The notes: generated by a model from the sequence alone, not told the origin. 64,000 bases of DNA from Alicyclobacillus sp. (GCA_023511725.1 JAIMAY010000009.1:1-64000); one strand, 5' to 3'. Shown: positions 7,675 through 17,230, counted from the first letter of the stretch. Made by a program: numbers and translations.

Positions 7675-9009
7675 ATGCGGAACAAAGTGTGGGCCATCGC
7701 TTCCTCGGTGATGGCCGCGGGCCTGCTCGTGGCCGGTTGCGGCGGCGGTGCGGCCACCAACAACACAGCCGCGGGCAATCAGACGGCAGGGCAAGGCGGC
7801 ACGGTGGATCTCAGCAAGGCGAGCGGCACCGTCGTCTGGGCGGCTTCGCCCATCACCACCGGCACGGATCTGCGCACCGCGCTGATCCAGGCATTTGAGA
7901 AGAGTCATCCCAATATTCACGTGCAGCTCCAGGAACAGAGCACCAACACCGACACCAACCGGGGCAGCCTGACGACGGCGATTGGCAGTGGGTCCAGCAC
8001 GCCGGACGTGTACATGGGGGATGTTGTCTGGCCGGCGCAGTTTGCCAACTCGCAGTTGGCGCTACCGCTCGACGAATACCTGCCGAAGGATTTTTGGGAC
8101 CGCTTCTCCAGCGGGCTGGTGGATGGTGCGACCTACCAGGGGCACATCTACGGTGCGCCGTTCTTCGCGGATACGGCCTTCCTGTTCTACCGCAAGGACC
8201 TGCTACAGAAGGCTGGTCTTCCGGTGCCAACCAGTTGGGAGCAGGTGGAGCAGGAGGCGAAGACCCTGCAACAGAAGGGGCTCGTGAAGTATGGTTTCAT
8301 CTGGCAGGGCGCGTCGTACGAAGGTCTGACCTGTAACTTCATGGAGTATCTCGCGGATGCCGGCGGCCAGGTGATGGACAGCAGCGGCAACGTGACCATC
8401 AACTCGCCGCAAACGCAGAAGGCGCTATCGTTCATGCAGGACCTGGTCCAATCCGGCGTCACGCCGAAGGCTGTCGTGACGGATCAGGAGCCGCAGGCGA
8501 TGAGCCTTTTCGACCAGGGTCAGGTCGCCTTCCTGCGCAACTGGACCTACGCCTGGAATGATTCGCAGAACCCGCAGAACTCGAAGGTGGTGGGCAAGGT
8601 CGGCGTGATCCCGCTGCCCACGTTCGGTGGTCCGAATGGATACAGCTGCGTCGGCGGCTGGGACCTGATGGTCAACCCGCACACGAAGAACCTTGCCGCG
8701 GCGTTGGCCTTCGTGGACTGGATGACGGGGCCGGAGGCGCAGAGCATCCTGGCGAAGCAATTCGGCGAGTTGCCCACCAACAAGCAGGTTGCGCAGGATC
8801 CGTCGCTCAAGCAGGTCTCGCCGGTGTTCGCGGTGCTCGACAAGGTCAAGTTCGTGCCGCGGCCGGCGCAGACGCCCAATTATCCGCAGGTGTCGCAGGC
8901 CATCTACAGCAACGTCAATCAGATGCTGTCCGGCAGCCTCAGCGTGAGTGACACGCTGCAGAAGATGGAGCAGCAGATCAAGTCCGCGGTCAGCGGCGGC
9001 GGGCTGTGA
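7675..9009 (+). CDS. ABC transporter sugar-binding lipoprotein
   Basis: A 444-residue extracellular solute-binding protein of the MalE/family 1 type. It has a lipoprotein signal peptide ending in LLVAGC, with the lipidated Cys at residue 22. The mature part begins with a G/T/N-rich linker, and the ligand domain follows (VVWAASPITTGTDLR; later YGAPFFADTAFLFYRKDLL). AGGGGG precedes ATG 7675. It is followed by two permeases and a GH13 glucosidase, so the ligand is probably an alpha-glucoside oligosaccharide. Specificity is inferred from context only. Confidence 0.88.
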   Translation: MRNKVWAIASSVMAAGLLVAGCGGGAATNNTAAGNQTAGQGGTVDLSKASGTVVWAASPITTGTDLRTALIQAFEKSHPNIHVQLQEQSTNTDTNRGSLTTAIGSGSSTPDVYMGDVVWPAQFANSQLALPLDEYLPKDFWDRFSSGLVDGATYQGHIYGAPFFADTAFLFYRKDLLQKAGLPVPTSWEQVEQEAKTLQQKGLVKYGFIWQGASYEGLTCNFMEYLADAGGQVMDSSGNVTINSPQTQKALSFMQDLVQSGVTPKAVVTDQEPQAMSLFDQGQVAFLRNWTYAWNDSQNPQNSKVVGKVGVIPLPTFGGPNGYSCVGGWDLMVNPHTKNLAAALAFVDWMTGPEAQSILAKQFGELPTNKQVAQDPSLKQVSPVFAVLDKVKFVPRPAQTPNYPQVSQAIYSNVNQMLSGSLSVSDTLQKMEQQIKSAVSGGGL

Positions 9010-9104
9010 TGGGCGCACGCGAAAGCGTAACACGATAACGCGTGGGTGGACGGGCGGAGGCGCGATGGCGTCCTCCGCCCGACGCCGTGATGGAGGTGAG
9101 CAGT

Positions 9105-10052
9105 GTGAAACCGTCGATGGGCGCTGCATCGGTATCGGAAGCCGCCGGTGAGCGGGGGAGGGACATTCTCGCCCCGGATCGGCGATCCGGCTATGCCATG
9201 ATGCTGCCAGCCGTCATCGTGATCCTCGGGGTCACTATCTTTCCCATCCTGTATTCGATGTGGATGAGCCTCAACGATGTTCGTATTACGCTGAATGGCT
9301 TTCAATTGAGTTTCATCGGTCTGGCCAACTACAGCACGCTCGTGCACAGCGGGATGTTCTGGCACAGCGTCTGGTTCACCACCTACTACGCCGTGGTCAC
9401 CGTGGTGGTGGAACTCGTGCTCGGGATGCTCATCGCCCTGGCCATTCACAGGGTGCAGCGGCTGAAAAACCTGTCGCTGGTGGTGATGCTGATTCCGTGG
9501 TCGTTGATCACGGTGGTCTCGGCCCAGATGTGGGCGTACATCTACAACGGCACCTATGGCGTGCTGAACGGCATCCTGCAGGGGCTGGGCATCATCCAGG
9601 CGCCCGTGACGTGGCTCGGGTCCGAATCAGGGGCCATTATCTGCACAATGGTGGCGGATATCTGGAAAACGACGCCGTTTGTCGTGATCATCCTGCTCGG
9701 CGGTCTGCAGATGATCTCCCAAGAGTACTTCGAAGCCGCCGTGATGGATGGTGCCAACCGCTGGCAGGTGTTCTGGAAGGTGACTTTTCCGCTGATGCGC
9801 TCGTCCATCGCGCTCGCGGCCCTATTCCGCATCCTGCAGGCGTTCGGCGTGTTCGACCTGCCGTTCGTCCTGACCGGGGGCGGTCCGGGTACGGCGACCA
9901 CGTCCCTCGCCATTCTCGGTGAACGATCCCTGTTTCAGAACCTGCACTTCGGCGTCGGCGCAGCCATCGCGGTCAGCACGGTGCTCGTCGTGCTGATTCT
10001 ATCGCTGATCTTCCTGTCCGCATTCCGCGGCATGGCCGAGGAGGGCGCGTGA
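9105..10052 (+). CDS. ABC sugar transporter permease (MalF-like)
   Basis: A 315-residue membrane protein with about six transmembrane segments, the first around AMMLPAVIVILGVTIFPILY. The EAA loop is visible as EAAVMDGANRWQVFWKVTFP, where it contacts the ATPase. GTG 9105 is chosen because GGAGGTGAG ends four bases before it; the in-frame ATG at 9090 lies upstream of that ribosome binding site. It pairs with the next permease (1-bp gap). No ATPase gene is present in the locus, so a shared MsmX/UgpC-type ATPase from elsewhere is implied. Confidence 0.88.
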   Translation: MKPSMGAASVSEAAGERGRDILAPDRRSGYAMMLPAVIVILGVTIFPILYSMWMSLNDVRITLNGFQLSFIGLANYSTLVHSGMFWHSVWFTTYYAVVTVVVELVLGMLIALAIHRVQRLKNLSLVVMLIPWSLITVVSAQMWAYIYNGTYGVLNGILQGLGIIQAPVTWLGSESGAIICTMVADIWKTTPFVVIILLGGLQMISQEYFEAAVMDGANRWQVFWKVTFPLMRSSIALAALFRILQAFGVFDLPFVLTGGGPGTATTSLAILGERSLFQNLHFGVGAAIAVSTVLVVLILSLIFLSAFRGMAEEGA

Positions 10053-10053
10053 G

Positions 10054-10884
10054 ATGGTGGAGAGCCGCTGGCAAAAGGTCCTCGGTTACGTGGTCCTGGT
10101 CCTGTTTCTTGTCGTGATTCTCCTGCCGTTCTATTGGATGGTGATCACGTCCTTCAAGCCGACCGCCGAGGTGGCGGCGTATCCGCCCACGGCCTGGCCG
10201 CAGCGCTTTACCTGGGAGCACTACGTGAATGCATTCACGGTGCACCACTTCGGCATCTACATCCGTAACAGCATCGTCGTCACCTGCCTGACGACGGTGA
10301 TTGTGGTGATCCTGTCGAGCATGGCGGGTTTTGCCCTGGCACGGCTGCCTGTGCGCGGCAAGACACCGACGCTCGTGTTTCTGCTGATCATCTCGATGTT
10401 TCCGGCGATTGCCATCGTCACGCCGCTGTATATGTTCATGCGCGGGCTCGGTTGGCTAAACACCTACCAGGCGCTGATCATCCCGTACACGGCGTTCAAT
10501 CTGCCGTTTGCCATCTGGATTATGCGTAATTATTTCCTGCAGGTGCCCGCCGCGCTGCTGGAGGCCGCCAAGATGGATGGGGCGAGCATCTGGCAGACGT
10601 TCTGGCGCATTTACGTACCGCTGACCACACCGGGCCTGTTCACTGCCGCGGTGTTCACGTTTGTCGCCAGTTGGACCGAGTTCTTCATGGCGCTGGTGTT
10701 CAACTCATCCGACACGATGCGAACCATTCCCGTCGGCATCGCCCTGTTCAGCAGCGAGTTCAACGTGCCTTACGGCGATATCTTCGCCGGCTCCATCGTG
10801 TCCATCCTGCCCATCGTCGTGCTCGTGATCCTGTTCCGCCGCTGGATTGTATCCGGCCTGACTGCGGGCGCGGTGAAGGGCTGA
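10054..10884 (+). CDS. ABC sugar transporter permease (MalG-like)
   Basis: A 276-residue integral membrane protein of the MalG family with six predicted transmembrane segments. The N-terminal one is around VVLVLFLVVILLPFYWMVI. The EAA loop reads EAAKMDGASIWQTFWRIYVP, close to the consensus. It starts at ATG 10054, directly after the previous stop, with GGAGGG about nine bases upstream. It forms the import channel with the preceding permease. Confidence 0.9.
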   Translation: MVESRWQKVLGYVVLVLFLVVILLPFYWMVITSFKPTAEVAAYPPTAWPQRFTWEHYVNAFTVHHFGIYIRNSIVVTCLTTVIVVILSSMAGFALARLPVRGKTPTLVFLLIISMFPAIAIVTPLYMFMRGLGWLNTYQALIIPYTAFNLPFAIWIMRNYFLQVPAALLEAAKMDGASIWQTFWRIYVPLTTPGLFTAAVFTFVASWTEFFMALVFNSSDTMRTIPVGIALFSSEFNVPYGDIFAGSIVSILPIVVLVILFRRWIVSGLTAGAVKG

Positions 10885-10908
10885 CCCATGACTGAGGAGG
10901 CGTTGATC

Positions 10909-12648
10909 ATGTCCACCGCTTTCACCGAGACAGCCACGACCACGCACAAGCCACCCATCCGCCGCGCATGGTGGAAGGAAGCGGTGGTGTATCAGATCTA
11001 TCCCCGGTCGTTCATGGACGCCAATGGTGATGGTATCGGAGATCTGAGGGGGATCATCTCCAAACTGGATTACCTCAAGCTCCTGGGCGTCGACGTGCTG
11101 TGGTTGAACCCCATCTACGACTCGCCGAACGACGACATGGGCTACGATATTCGCAACTACTATAAGATCATGGACGAGTTCGGCACCATGGACGACTTCG
11201 ACGAACTGCTGCGCGAGGTGCACGCACGCGGGATGAAGTTGGTCATGGACCTGGTGGCCAATCATACTTCGGATGAGCATGCGTGGTTCGTCGAGTCCAG
11301 ATCTTCCCGCGACAACCCGTACCGTGACTGGTACATCTGGCGGGATGGCAAGCCCGACGGCCGCGAGCCGAACAATTGGCTGTCGTATTTCAGCGGATCG
11401 GCCTGGGCGTACGATGAACGGACCGGTCAATACTACCTGCACCTGTTCAGCCGCCGCCAGCCGGACCTCAACTGGGAAAATCCGAAGGTCCGCGAAGCCA
11501 TCTTTGAGATGATGCGGTTCTGGCTGGACAAGGGCATCGATGGTTTTCGCATGGATGTCATCAACGCCATCGCCAAAGCGGAGGGTCTGCCGGACGCCCC
11601 CGCCAAACCGGGCCAGCGCTACGCATGGGGCGGGCAGTATTTCCTCAATCAGCCGAAGGTTCATGAGTACCTCCGTGAGATGCACGACAAGGTGCTGCGC
11701 CACTACGACATCATGACCGTGGGCGAAACCGGTGGGGTCACCACCCGAGACGCGCTGCTGTTCGCCGGGGAGGATCGGCAAGAGCTGAACATGGTGTTTC
11801 AGTTCGAGCACATGGACATCGATGCCACCGACGGCGATAAGTGGCGCCCCAGACCCTGGAAGCTCACAGAGTTGAAAGCCATCATGACACGGTGGCAAAA
11901 TGAGTTGTACGGCAAGGCTTGGAACAGCCTGTACTGGACGAACCACGACCAGCCGCGCGCGCTGTCGCGATTTGGAAATGACGGACCGTACCGCGTGGAG
12001 TCGGCAAAGATGCTGGCGACCGTGCTGCACATGATGCAGGGAACGCCCTATATCTTCCAGGGCGAAGAAATCGGCATGACCAACTGCCCGTTCGACAGCA
12101 TCGACGACTACCGGGACGTCGAGATCCACAACCTGTGGCGCGACAGGGTGCTGCAGGGCGGCCAAGACCCTGCCGAAGTGCTGCGCGTCATCCAGCTCAA
12201 AGGGCGGGACAATGCGCGCACACCCATGCAGTGGGACGATTCGCCGAATGCCGGGTTCACCACGGGCACGCCGTGGATCAAGGTGAACCCCAACTATCGC
12301 GAGATCAACGTCAAGCAGGCGCTGGCGGATCCCAACTCCATCTTCCACTACTACCGCCGCTTGCTCGAGCTGCGCAAGCAGCATCCCATCGTGGTGTACG
12401 GGAAGTACCATCTGCTGCTTCCGGAACATGAGGAGATCTGGGCGTACACCCGCACACTCGAGGATGAACGGTGGCTGGTGGTGGCCAACTTCTTCGGCGG
12501 CACACCGGTGTTTGAATTGCCGCCCGATGTGGTATGCAGCGGCGGTGAACTGATGCTCGCGAATTATGCGGTGGACGAAGCCTTGGATGAGGCGCCGCGC
12601 CGCTTTCAACTGCGCCCGTACGAGTGCCGTGTTTACCGCTTGCGGTGA
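10909..12648 (+). CDS. GH13 alpha-glucosidase (oligo-1,6-glucosidase/MalL type)
   Basis: A 579-residue cytoplasmic glycoside hydrolase of family 13 with no signal peptide. The catalytic residues are visible: nucleophile Asp216 in GFRMDVIN, acid/base Glu273 in VGETGG and Asp347 in TNHDQPR. The calcium-like loop DANGDGIGDL and region DLVANHTSDEH also match. ATG 10909 is preferred over ATG 10888 because GAGGAGG (10894-10900) lies between them with ideal spacing. It should split imported isomaltose-, maltose- or trehalose-like oligosaccharides to glucose. The oligo-1,6-glucosidase subfamily is likely, but the linkage is not certain. Confidence 0.9.
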   Translation: MSTAFTETATTTHKPPIRRAWWKEAVVYQIYPRSFMDANGDGIGDLRGIISKLDYLKLLGVDVLWLNPIYDSPNDDMGYDIRNYYKIMDEFGTMDDFDELLREVHARGMKLVMDLVANHTSDEHAWFVESRSSRDNPYRDWYIWRDGKPDGREPNNWLSYFSGSAWAYDERTGQYYLHLFSRRQPDLNWENPKVREAIFEMMRFWLDKGIDGFRMDVINAIAKAEGLPDAPAKPGQRYAWGGQYFLNQPKVHEYLREMHDKVLRHYDIMTVGETGGVTTRDALLFAGEDRQELNMVFQFEHMDIDATDGDKWRPRPWKLTELKAIMTRWQNELYGKAWNSLYWTNHDQPRALSRFGNDGPYRVESAKMLATVLHMMQGTPYIFQGEEIGMTNCPFDSIDDYRDVEIHNLWRDRVLQGGQDPAEVLRVIQLKGRDNARTPMQWDDSPNAGFTTGTPWIKVNPNYREINVKQALADPNSIFHYYRRLLELRKQHPIVVYGKYHLLLPEHEEIWAYTRTLEDERWLVVANFFGGTPVFELPPDVVCSGGELMLANYAVDEALDEAPRRFQLRPYECRVYRLR

Positions 12649-12734
12649 CGGGGGGTGTACGGTTCGCACAGGACAACCGGTGGAGCCTATGGGATTGCGC
12701 TCAGCGGATCTGCGGAGAAGGAGGTTGCGGCGTG

Positions 12735-13664
12735 ATGAAGGCAGTGTACATCGAGGCTTACGGCGGTCGAGAGCAACTCAAGTACGGTGACTTGCCGAGG
12801 CCAGAGCTGCGTCCGCGCGACGTGCTGATCGAGGTTCATGCGGCAGCCATCAACCCGGTCGATTGGAAGATCCGCAACGGCTGGCTGCAGGCGCGCAACC
12901 AGTATGAGTTTCCGCTCATCCTCGGCTGGGATGTGGCCGGGGTCGTGGTGGAAACAGGACCTGAGGTGACGAAGTTCAAGGTGGGCGATCCGGTCTTCAC
13001 CCGTCCCGACATCCGCCGCAATGGCGGCTACGCCGAGTACATCGCCGTCGACGAGTCGCTGGTTGCGCCCAAACCGGCAAACCTCAGCTTTGAAGAAGCC
13101 GCCGCGGTACCTTTGGCGGCACTCACGGCGTGGGATGCGCTGGTGGAGACGGCGCACATCGCACAGGGTCAGCGCGCCCTGATCCACGCCGGCGCCGGCG
13201 GGGTGGGCATCTATGCCATCCAGCTCGCCAAGCACTTCGGTGCGCATGTCACCACCACCGTCAGTGAGAGGAACGTGGAGTTGGTGAAGTCGCTCGGGGC
13301 GGATGCCGTGATCGACTACAACAAGCAAGACTTCTCCACGGCCGGCCGCGTGTACGACATCGTGTTCGACACGGTGGGCGGCGATGTGCAGGAGAAGAGC
13401 TTCCAGGTGGTCAAGACCGGCGGGATCCTGGTCTCCATCGTCTCACCGCCGGACCAGGCCAAGTGCGAAGCGAACGGCATCCGTGGCGCCTGGTTCTTCC
13501 TTGAGCCAGACGGTGAGAAGCTGGCGCGCATCGGGAGGCTCATCGAGCAGGGCGAGGTGCGGCCGGTGGTGGGTGCTGTGTTCCCTCTCGCCGAAGTGGC
13601 CAAGGCACACGAGCTCAGCGAGTCGCGACACTTGACAGGTAAGATTGTGTTGAAGGTAAAGTGA
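12735..13664 (+). CDS. Zinc-independent NADPH:quinone oxidoreductase-like enzyme
   Basis: A 309-residue medium-chain dehydrogenase/reductase. The GroES-like N-terminal half is followed by an NADPH-binding Rossmann domain with AGAGGVGIYAIQLAK near residue 154. The cysteine and glutamate ligands of the structural zinc are missing, as in quinone oxidoreductases and enoyl reductases. AAGGAGG precedes ATG 12735. It is the last gene before a strong terminator and may share the sugar-operon transcript, although a role in sugar metabolism is not evident. Confidence 0.82.
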   Translation: MKAVYIEAYGGREQLKYGDLPRPELRPRDVLIEVHAAAINPVDWKIRNGWLQARNQYEFPLILGWDVAGVVVETGPEVTKFKVGDPVFTRPDIRRNGGYAEYIAVDESLVAPKPANLSFEEAAAVPLAALTAWDALVETAHIAQGQRALIHAGAGGVGIYAIQLAKHFGAHVTTTVSERNVELVKSLGADAVIDYNKQDFSTAGRVYDIVFDTVGGDVQEKSFQVVKTGGILVSIVSPPDQAKCEANGIRGAWFFLEPDGEKLARIGRLIEQGEVRPVVGAVFPLAEVAKAHELSESRHLTGKIVLKVK

Positions 13665-13722
13665 ACGCGAGCCCCGGCGGAAGCCCCGGCGGCGTACCTG
13701 CCGCCGGGCACATAGGCCCGTG

Positions 13723-13749
13723 GACCGGCATCATGGTGCCGGTCTTTTT
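13723..13749 (+). terminator. Rho-independent terminator
   Basis: The stem GACCGGCA (13723-13730), loop TCATGG and TGCCGGTC (13737-13744) run into a five-T tract ending at 13749. It lies 60 bp after the oxidoreductase stop and closes the sugar operon. A GC hairpin immediately upstream (about 13684-13710, CCCGGCGG...CCGCCGGG) may support it. Confidence 0.9.
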
Positions 13750-13869
13750 CGTTGCAAGGCGGTCCGCCCAATAACGCTTACGCCCCCGGTATTCGCCCGC
13801 GGCGGGAGGCGCGGGCAGGCATACATTGGCGCAGGCGTGTACGTGACGCGGTAGGGAGCGGATGGAGCG

Positions 13870-15135
13870 ATGCGGACCATCGTATTTCTGGAGACGGCGT
13901 GGTCTGGATCAGGCAAAGACGCGCTGGCAGCGGCCGAGTCACTTGGGTACTACACGGTATTGTTCACGCGCAAGCCGGCCTTCATCACCAGAAGAAGTCA
14001 GTTTCCGCATGCGCATGAGATCCGGCGCGTTGATACACTGAACCAGTCGGCGGTCGAGCTGGAGTTGGAGCAACTGCAATCTCAGGGTAAGCACGTGCAG
14101 TGTCTGGTGAGCTTTATAGATCCGTTCGTCGGGCTCGCCGCTGCCTGGAGCCGTGCGCGTGGTCTCCCTGCGCAGACGGTGGAGGCTATCGACATCCTGC
14201 TGGACAAAATCCGTATGCGGCAATTATTGGAGGACACACCGTACCATATCCCCTTTCAGGTCCTGCCACCAGATGAACCCGCGCACCTGCGGTTTCCGCC
14301 GCCCGTGGTCGTGAAGGCGCCGCTGTCCACGGGGTCGAAGGACGTGTTGTTCGCCGACAGCTCCGCGGCCTTCGAAGACCAGGTGCGAGAGCTGCGCCAG
14401 CGGTACCCCGGTCAATCGTTGTTGGTGGAAGCCTTCACGCCGGGTCCGCAGTATCTCGCCGAGGTGCTGGTGCACGACGGCGTGCCGCACGTGGTCGCAC
14501 TGGTCGAACAGTCTATCCGCCTTCGGGAACGCTTCATCGTGGTGGGCTACGGTCTTGTGCCGGGTATGCCGTCACCTTTGCGGGAGCAGGTGGAGACACT
14601 GGCGGCGTTTGTCACAACCTGTACAGGCATGCGCACAGGTGCGTTTCATGTGGAGTTTCGCACGGTCAAATCGCAGATTCGCGTGATCGAGGTGAATCCA
14701 CGAATTGCCGGTGGAGCGATGAATCGCATGATTCATTATGCGCTAGGCATTGATCTTGCTCGCGAGACGCTCAAGTCGCTGCTCGGCGAAACGCCGGATC
14801 TGACGCCCCGCCAGAGCCGCAGCGTATACGCGCAGTACCTGACGGTAGAGATGCTGGGCGTGGTGGAGCGTATCACAGGTAAGCGGCGTGCCATGCGCTA
14901 CCCGGGCGTGCTGGAAGTGTACGTGCGACCCCGGCGCGGCTCCGTGGTGCGGCCACCGAAATCACTGGGGCATCGCTGCGGCTATATCATTGCCGAGGGA
15001 CGGGATGGCGAAGCGGCAAGGCGCGCCGCACGCGCCGCTGCACGGCAGATCCGCTTTCACCTGCGTCCCCTTGACGAAGGCCAAATGCAGGAGGTGGGGG
15101 TTGATGCGGATCGGCTACCTGCACTACCGCAGTGA
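13870..15135 (+). CDS. ATP-grasp ligase family protein, substrate unknown
   Basis: A 421-residue ATP-grasp enzyme. The N-terminal pre-ATP-grasp domain (MRTIVFLETAWSGSGKDALA) is followed by the ATP-binding lysine strand PPPVVVKAPLSTGSKDV near residues 144-160 and the metal ligands Glu274 and Asn276 in VIEVNPRIAGG. This arrangement resembles carboxylate-amine ligases of the carbamoyl-phosphate synthase/D-Ala-D-Ala ligase fold. The start has GGATGGAG upstream. The next gene, also ATP-grasp, overlaps its end by 32 bp, so the two probably act together. No peptide precursor or known partner was recognised nearby. Confidence 0.8.
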   Translation: MRTIVFLETAWSGSGKDALAAAESLGYYTVLFTRKPAFITRRSQFPHAHEIRRVDTLNQSAVELELEQLQSQGKHVQCLVSFIDPFVGLAAAWSRARGLPAQTVEAIDILLDKIRMRQLLEDTPYHIPFQVLPPDEPAHLRFPPPVVVKAPLSTGSKDVLFADSSAAFEDQVRELRQRYPGQSLLVEAFTPGPQYLAEVLVHDGVPHVVALVEQSIRLRERFIVVGYGLVPGMPSPLREQVETLAAFVTTCTGMRTGAFHVEFRTVKSQIRVIEVNPRIAGGAMNRMIHYALGIDLARETLKSLLGETPDLTPRQSRSVYAQYLTVEMLGVVERITGKRRAMRYPGVLEVYVRPRRGSVVRPPKSLGHRCGYIIAEGRDGEAARRAARAAARQIRFHLRPLDEGQMQEVGVDADRLPALPQ

Positions 15136-16153
15136 ACCACAGCGAGCTCGGCTCGCCTACACGCTGATGGCGGTGGCCCACACGGAGGGGTTCTCGTTCG
15201 TGTATTTCACACCGCGGGGCGTGATGCCGGACACGCGCGAGGTTCGCGGATGGGTCTACGAGGAGGGCGCGTGGCGCGAGGCGGTCGTGCCGTATCCCGA
15301 CGTGGTGATCAACGAAGCGTTGCGAACGGAGAAGCACGCCGATGCCGTCCATGCGATGCGGAAAGTCATCCCCTTCACCAGCCACCCCGTGGGCGACAAG
15401 CTGTCCGTGTACGAGCGGCTCCGGGACGGCGGCTTGTTTCGGGTGAATCTGCTCCCGACCGTGCGCCTGTCCCCGCTCGAGCCGACGCTCAGGGAATGGC
15501 TGGCGACCTACCGGGAGGTGGTGGTCAAACCGGTGGCGGGCAACCGCGGCATCGGGGTGTGGGTGGTGGAAGCCTTGGACAGCGCCGTCCAGCCCGGATC
15601 GCGCGTGCGCTGGCGGCTGAATCAGGTGGCGCGTGAGGGCAGCCTGGCTCAACTGACGGCGCTGCTTGCGGAGGCGGAGAAGATGACGCCGCTGCTTGTC
15701 CAGCAGCGGGTGGAAGTGCGCAACCGCGACGGCCTGCTCTACGACTTCCGCATTCACGTGCAGAAAAACGGCGCCGGTGAGTGGACGGTGAGCAGCGTGT
15801 ACCCCCGCATCGCGCCCGCAGGTCACATCACCACCAACCTCTACAGCGGGGGTTACACGTGTCCGTTGGACCATTTTCTGGAGCGTGAGTTCGCCGGGCA
15901 GGCGTTCGACATCGCCCGTTATCTCGAACAATTCGGGCTTCACCTCGCCCGTCACATGGATACGCTATACGATGATCCCTTGGATGAGCTCGGCATCGAC
16001 ATCGCCCTCGACGAACAGCGAGTGGCCCGTCTCTTTGAAGTCAACTGGAAGCCTGGCCCACCTCCGATGTGGTATCTCGAGCTCGATCACGCCCGCAACG
16101 TCGTCGCTTATGCCGCCTTCCTCGCCCGGCAGGCTGCAACTCGGCGTGCCTGA
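15104..16153 (+). CDS. YheC/YheD-like ATP-grasp protein
   Basis: A 349-residue protein resembling the Bacillus YheC/YheD endospore-coat-associated ATP-grasp family. It shows EVVVKPVAGNRGIGVWVVE as the ATP-binding segment, a central QQRVEVRNRDGLLYDFRIHVQ and the terminal LFEVNWKPGPPP. ATG 15104 lies inside the end of the upstream ATP-grasp gene and has AGGAGG nine bases upstream, so the genes are translationally coupled. YheC/D proteins are sporulation-linked in Bacillus, but their reaction is not established. Confidence 0.8.
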   Translation: MRIGYLHYRSEPQRARLAYTLMAVAHTEGFSFVYFTPRGVMPDTREVRGWVYEEGAWREAVVPYPDVVINEALRTEKHADAVHAMRKVIPFTSHPVGDKLSVYERLRDGGLFRVNLLPTVRLSPLEPTLREWLATYREVVVKPVAGNRGIGVWVVEALDSAVQPGSRVRWRLNQVAREGSLAQLTALLAEAEKMTPLLVQQRVEVRNRDGLLYDFRIHVQKNGAGEWTVSSVYPRIAPAGHITTNLYSGGYTCPLDHFLEREFAGQAFDIARYLEQFGLHLARHMDTLYDDPLDELGIDIALDEQRVARLFEVNWKPGPPPMWYLELDHARNVVAYAAFLARQAATRRA

Positions 16154-16225
16154 CCGCGGCAGCGCAGGATAGCTCGCGTGCACGGCGCCTTGTCGGCCGG
16201 GCTGGCACACCCCATGCCTGCAGTC

Positions 16226-17230
16226 TCACCGCTTGGGTGGCGCCGTGGATTTGCGGTAGATGATCTGTGAATTGAGCACAATCCGCGTCGGCATGCGCGG
16301 TACACCGTCGATCCGTTCCAGCAGCAGTTGGGCGCCGAGCGAGCCGAAGTTGTATGTGGGCTGAATCGCCGCCGTCAGGATGCTGTCGACCGAGGCGAGA
16401 TCATCGGTATTGCCGAAGCTGACCAGGCTCAGGTCCTCCGGCACGCGGATGCCGAGCCTGTGCAACGCGCGGATGGTGTGCGCATACTGAAACATGTTGG
16501 CGACGAAAAGCGCTGTCGGGGCGTCCTCCAAGGCGAGCATCTCCTCGACGCACGAAACGTCCATCTCGCGGGTCATCGATGCGGATCGGACCCACGCGTC
16601 CCGGTAGGGGAGACCGGCAGCGCGCAGCGCCTCCATGTAGCCTTCGAGGCGTTCCCTGCTTGCCGCGTTGCTGAGCGGACCTGTGATGATCCCTATCCTG
16701 CGATGCCCAAGTTCAATGAGGTGCTCGACCAACCGCCTCGACGCCGCGGTGATGTCGCCTTTCACCACGTCGGCCGTGACGCCCTCCACTTCGCGGTCAA
16801 TCAGTACGAATGGCACCTCTCGCTGCGAGAGGAGCATGAGATTGTCCGCCGAGTGGTCTCCGACTGGGACGATGAGCACACCTTCCACTTGATAGTCAAG
16901 GCACATCTGAACGTATTCGCGTTCTTTCTCCAGGTTTTCATCGGTGTTGGCGAGCAGCACGCGATACCCGTGTTTGCGCGCCACATCCTCGGTACCCCGT
17001 GCCACAAACGTGAAAAACGGGTTCGTGATGTCCGGCACAATCAGCACCAGCGTCTTCGGACGCGCGGCCTCCCGCAGCTGCTGCACACGCGGCACATAGT
17101 TCAGTTCTTCCATTGCTTCGAGGACTCGTTTACGGGTGGATTCTTTCACGTATCCCGATCCATTGACCACCCGCGACACGGTCATCACGGATACGCCCGC
17201 GCGCCGTGCCACATCCGCCATGGTCACCAC
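16226..17230 (-). CDS. LacI-family regulator of the galacturonate/pectin island
   Basis: A 334-residue LacI repressor with the headpiece VTMADVARRAGVSVMTVSRV and a full effector domain (TLVLIVPDITNPFFTFVARG onward). GTG 17230 is chosen because GAGGTG lies six bases upstream. The longer ATG at 17263 falls about 10 bp from a TATAAT hexamer (plus-strand ATTATA at 17274-17279) and would be near the transcription start. It is divergent from uxaA. The palindrome ATGTTAATTATAACAT overlaps its own -10 and recurs before the TRAP operon, so it likely represses itself and both catabolic operons. A keto-deoxy sugar acid is the likely inducer. Confidence 0.88.
   Translation of the reverse strand: MVTMADVARRAGVSVMTVSRVVNGSGYVKESTRKRVLEAMEELNYVPRVQQLREAARPKTLVLIVPDITNPFFTFVARGTEDVARKHGYRVLLANTDENLEKEREYVQMCLDYQVEGVLIVPVGDHSADNLMLLSQREVPFVLIDREVEGVTADVVKGDITAASRRLVEHLIELGHRRIGIITGPLSNAASRERLEGYMEALRAAGLPYRDAWVRSASMTREMDVSCVEEMLALEDAPTALFVANMFQYAHTIRALHRLGIRVPEDLSLVSFGNTDDLASVDSILTAAIQPTYNFGSLGAQLLLERIDGVPRMPTRIVLNSQIIYRKSTAPPKR

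Noticed and set aside
10705-12669. 654-codon open frame on the minus strand
   Set aside because: It is antisense to the GH13 glucosidase, whose catalytic motifs are intact; high GC in third positions opens the opposite frame.
13752-14018. Possible precursor peptide gene before the ATP-grasp pair
   Set aside because: TTG start without a ribosome binding site, extends into the ATP-grasp gene in another frame, and shows no leader/core features.
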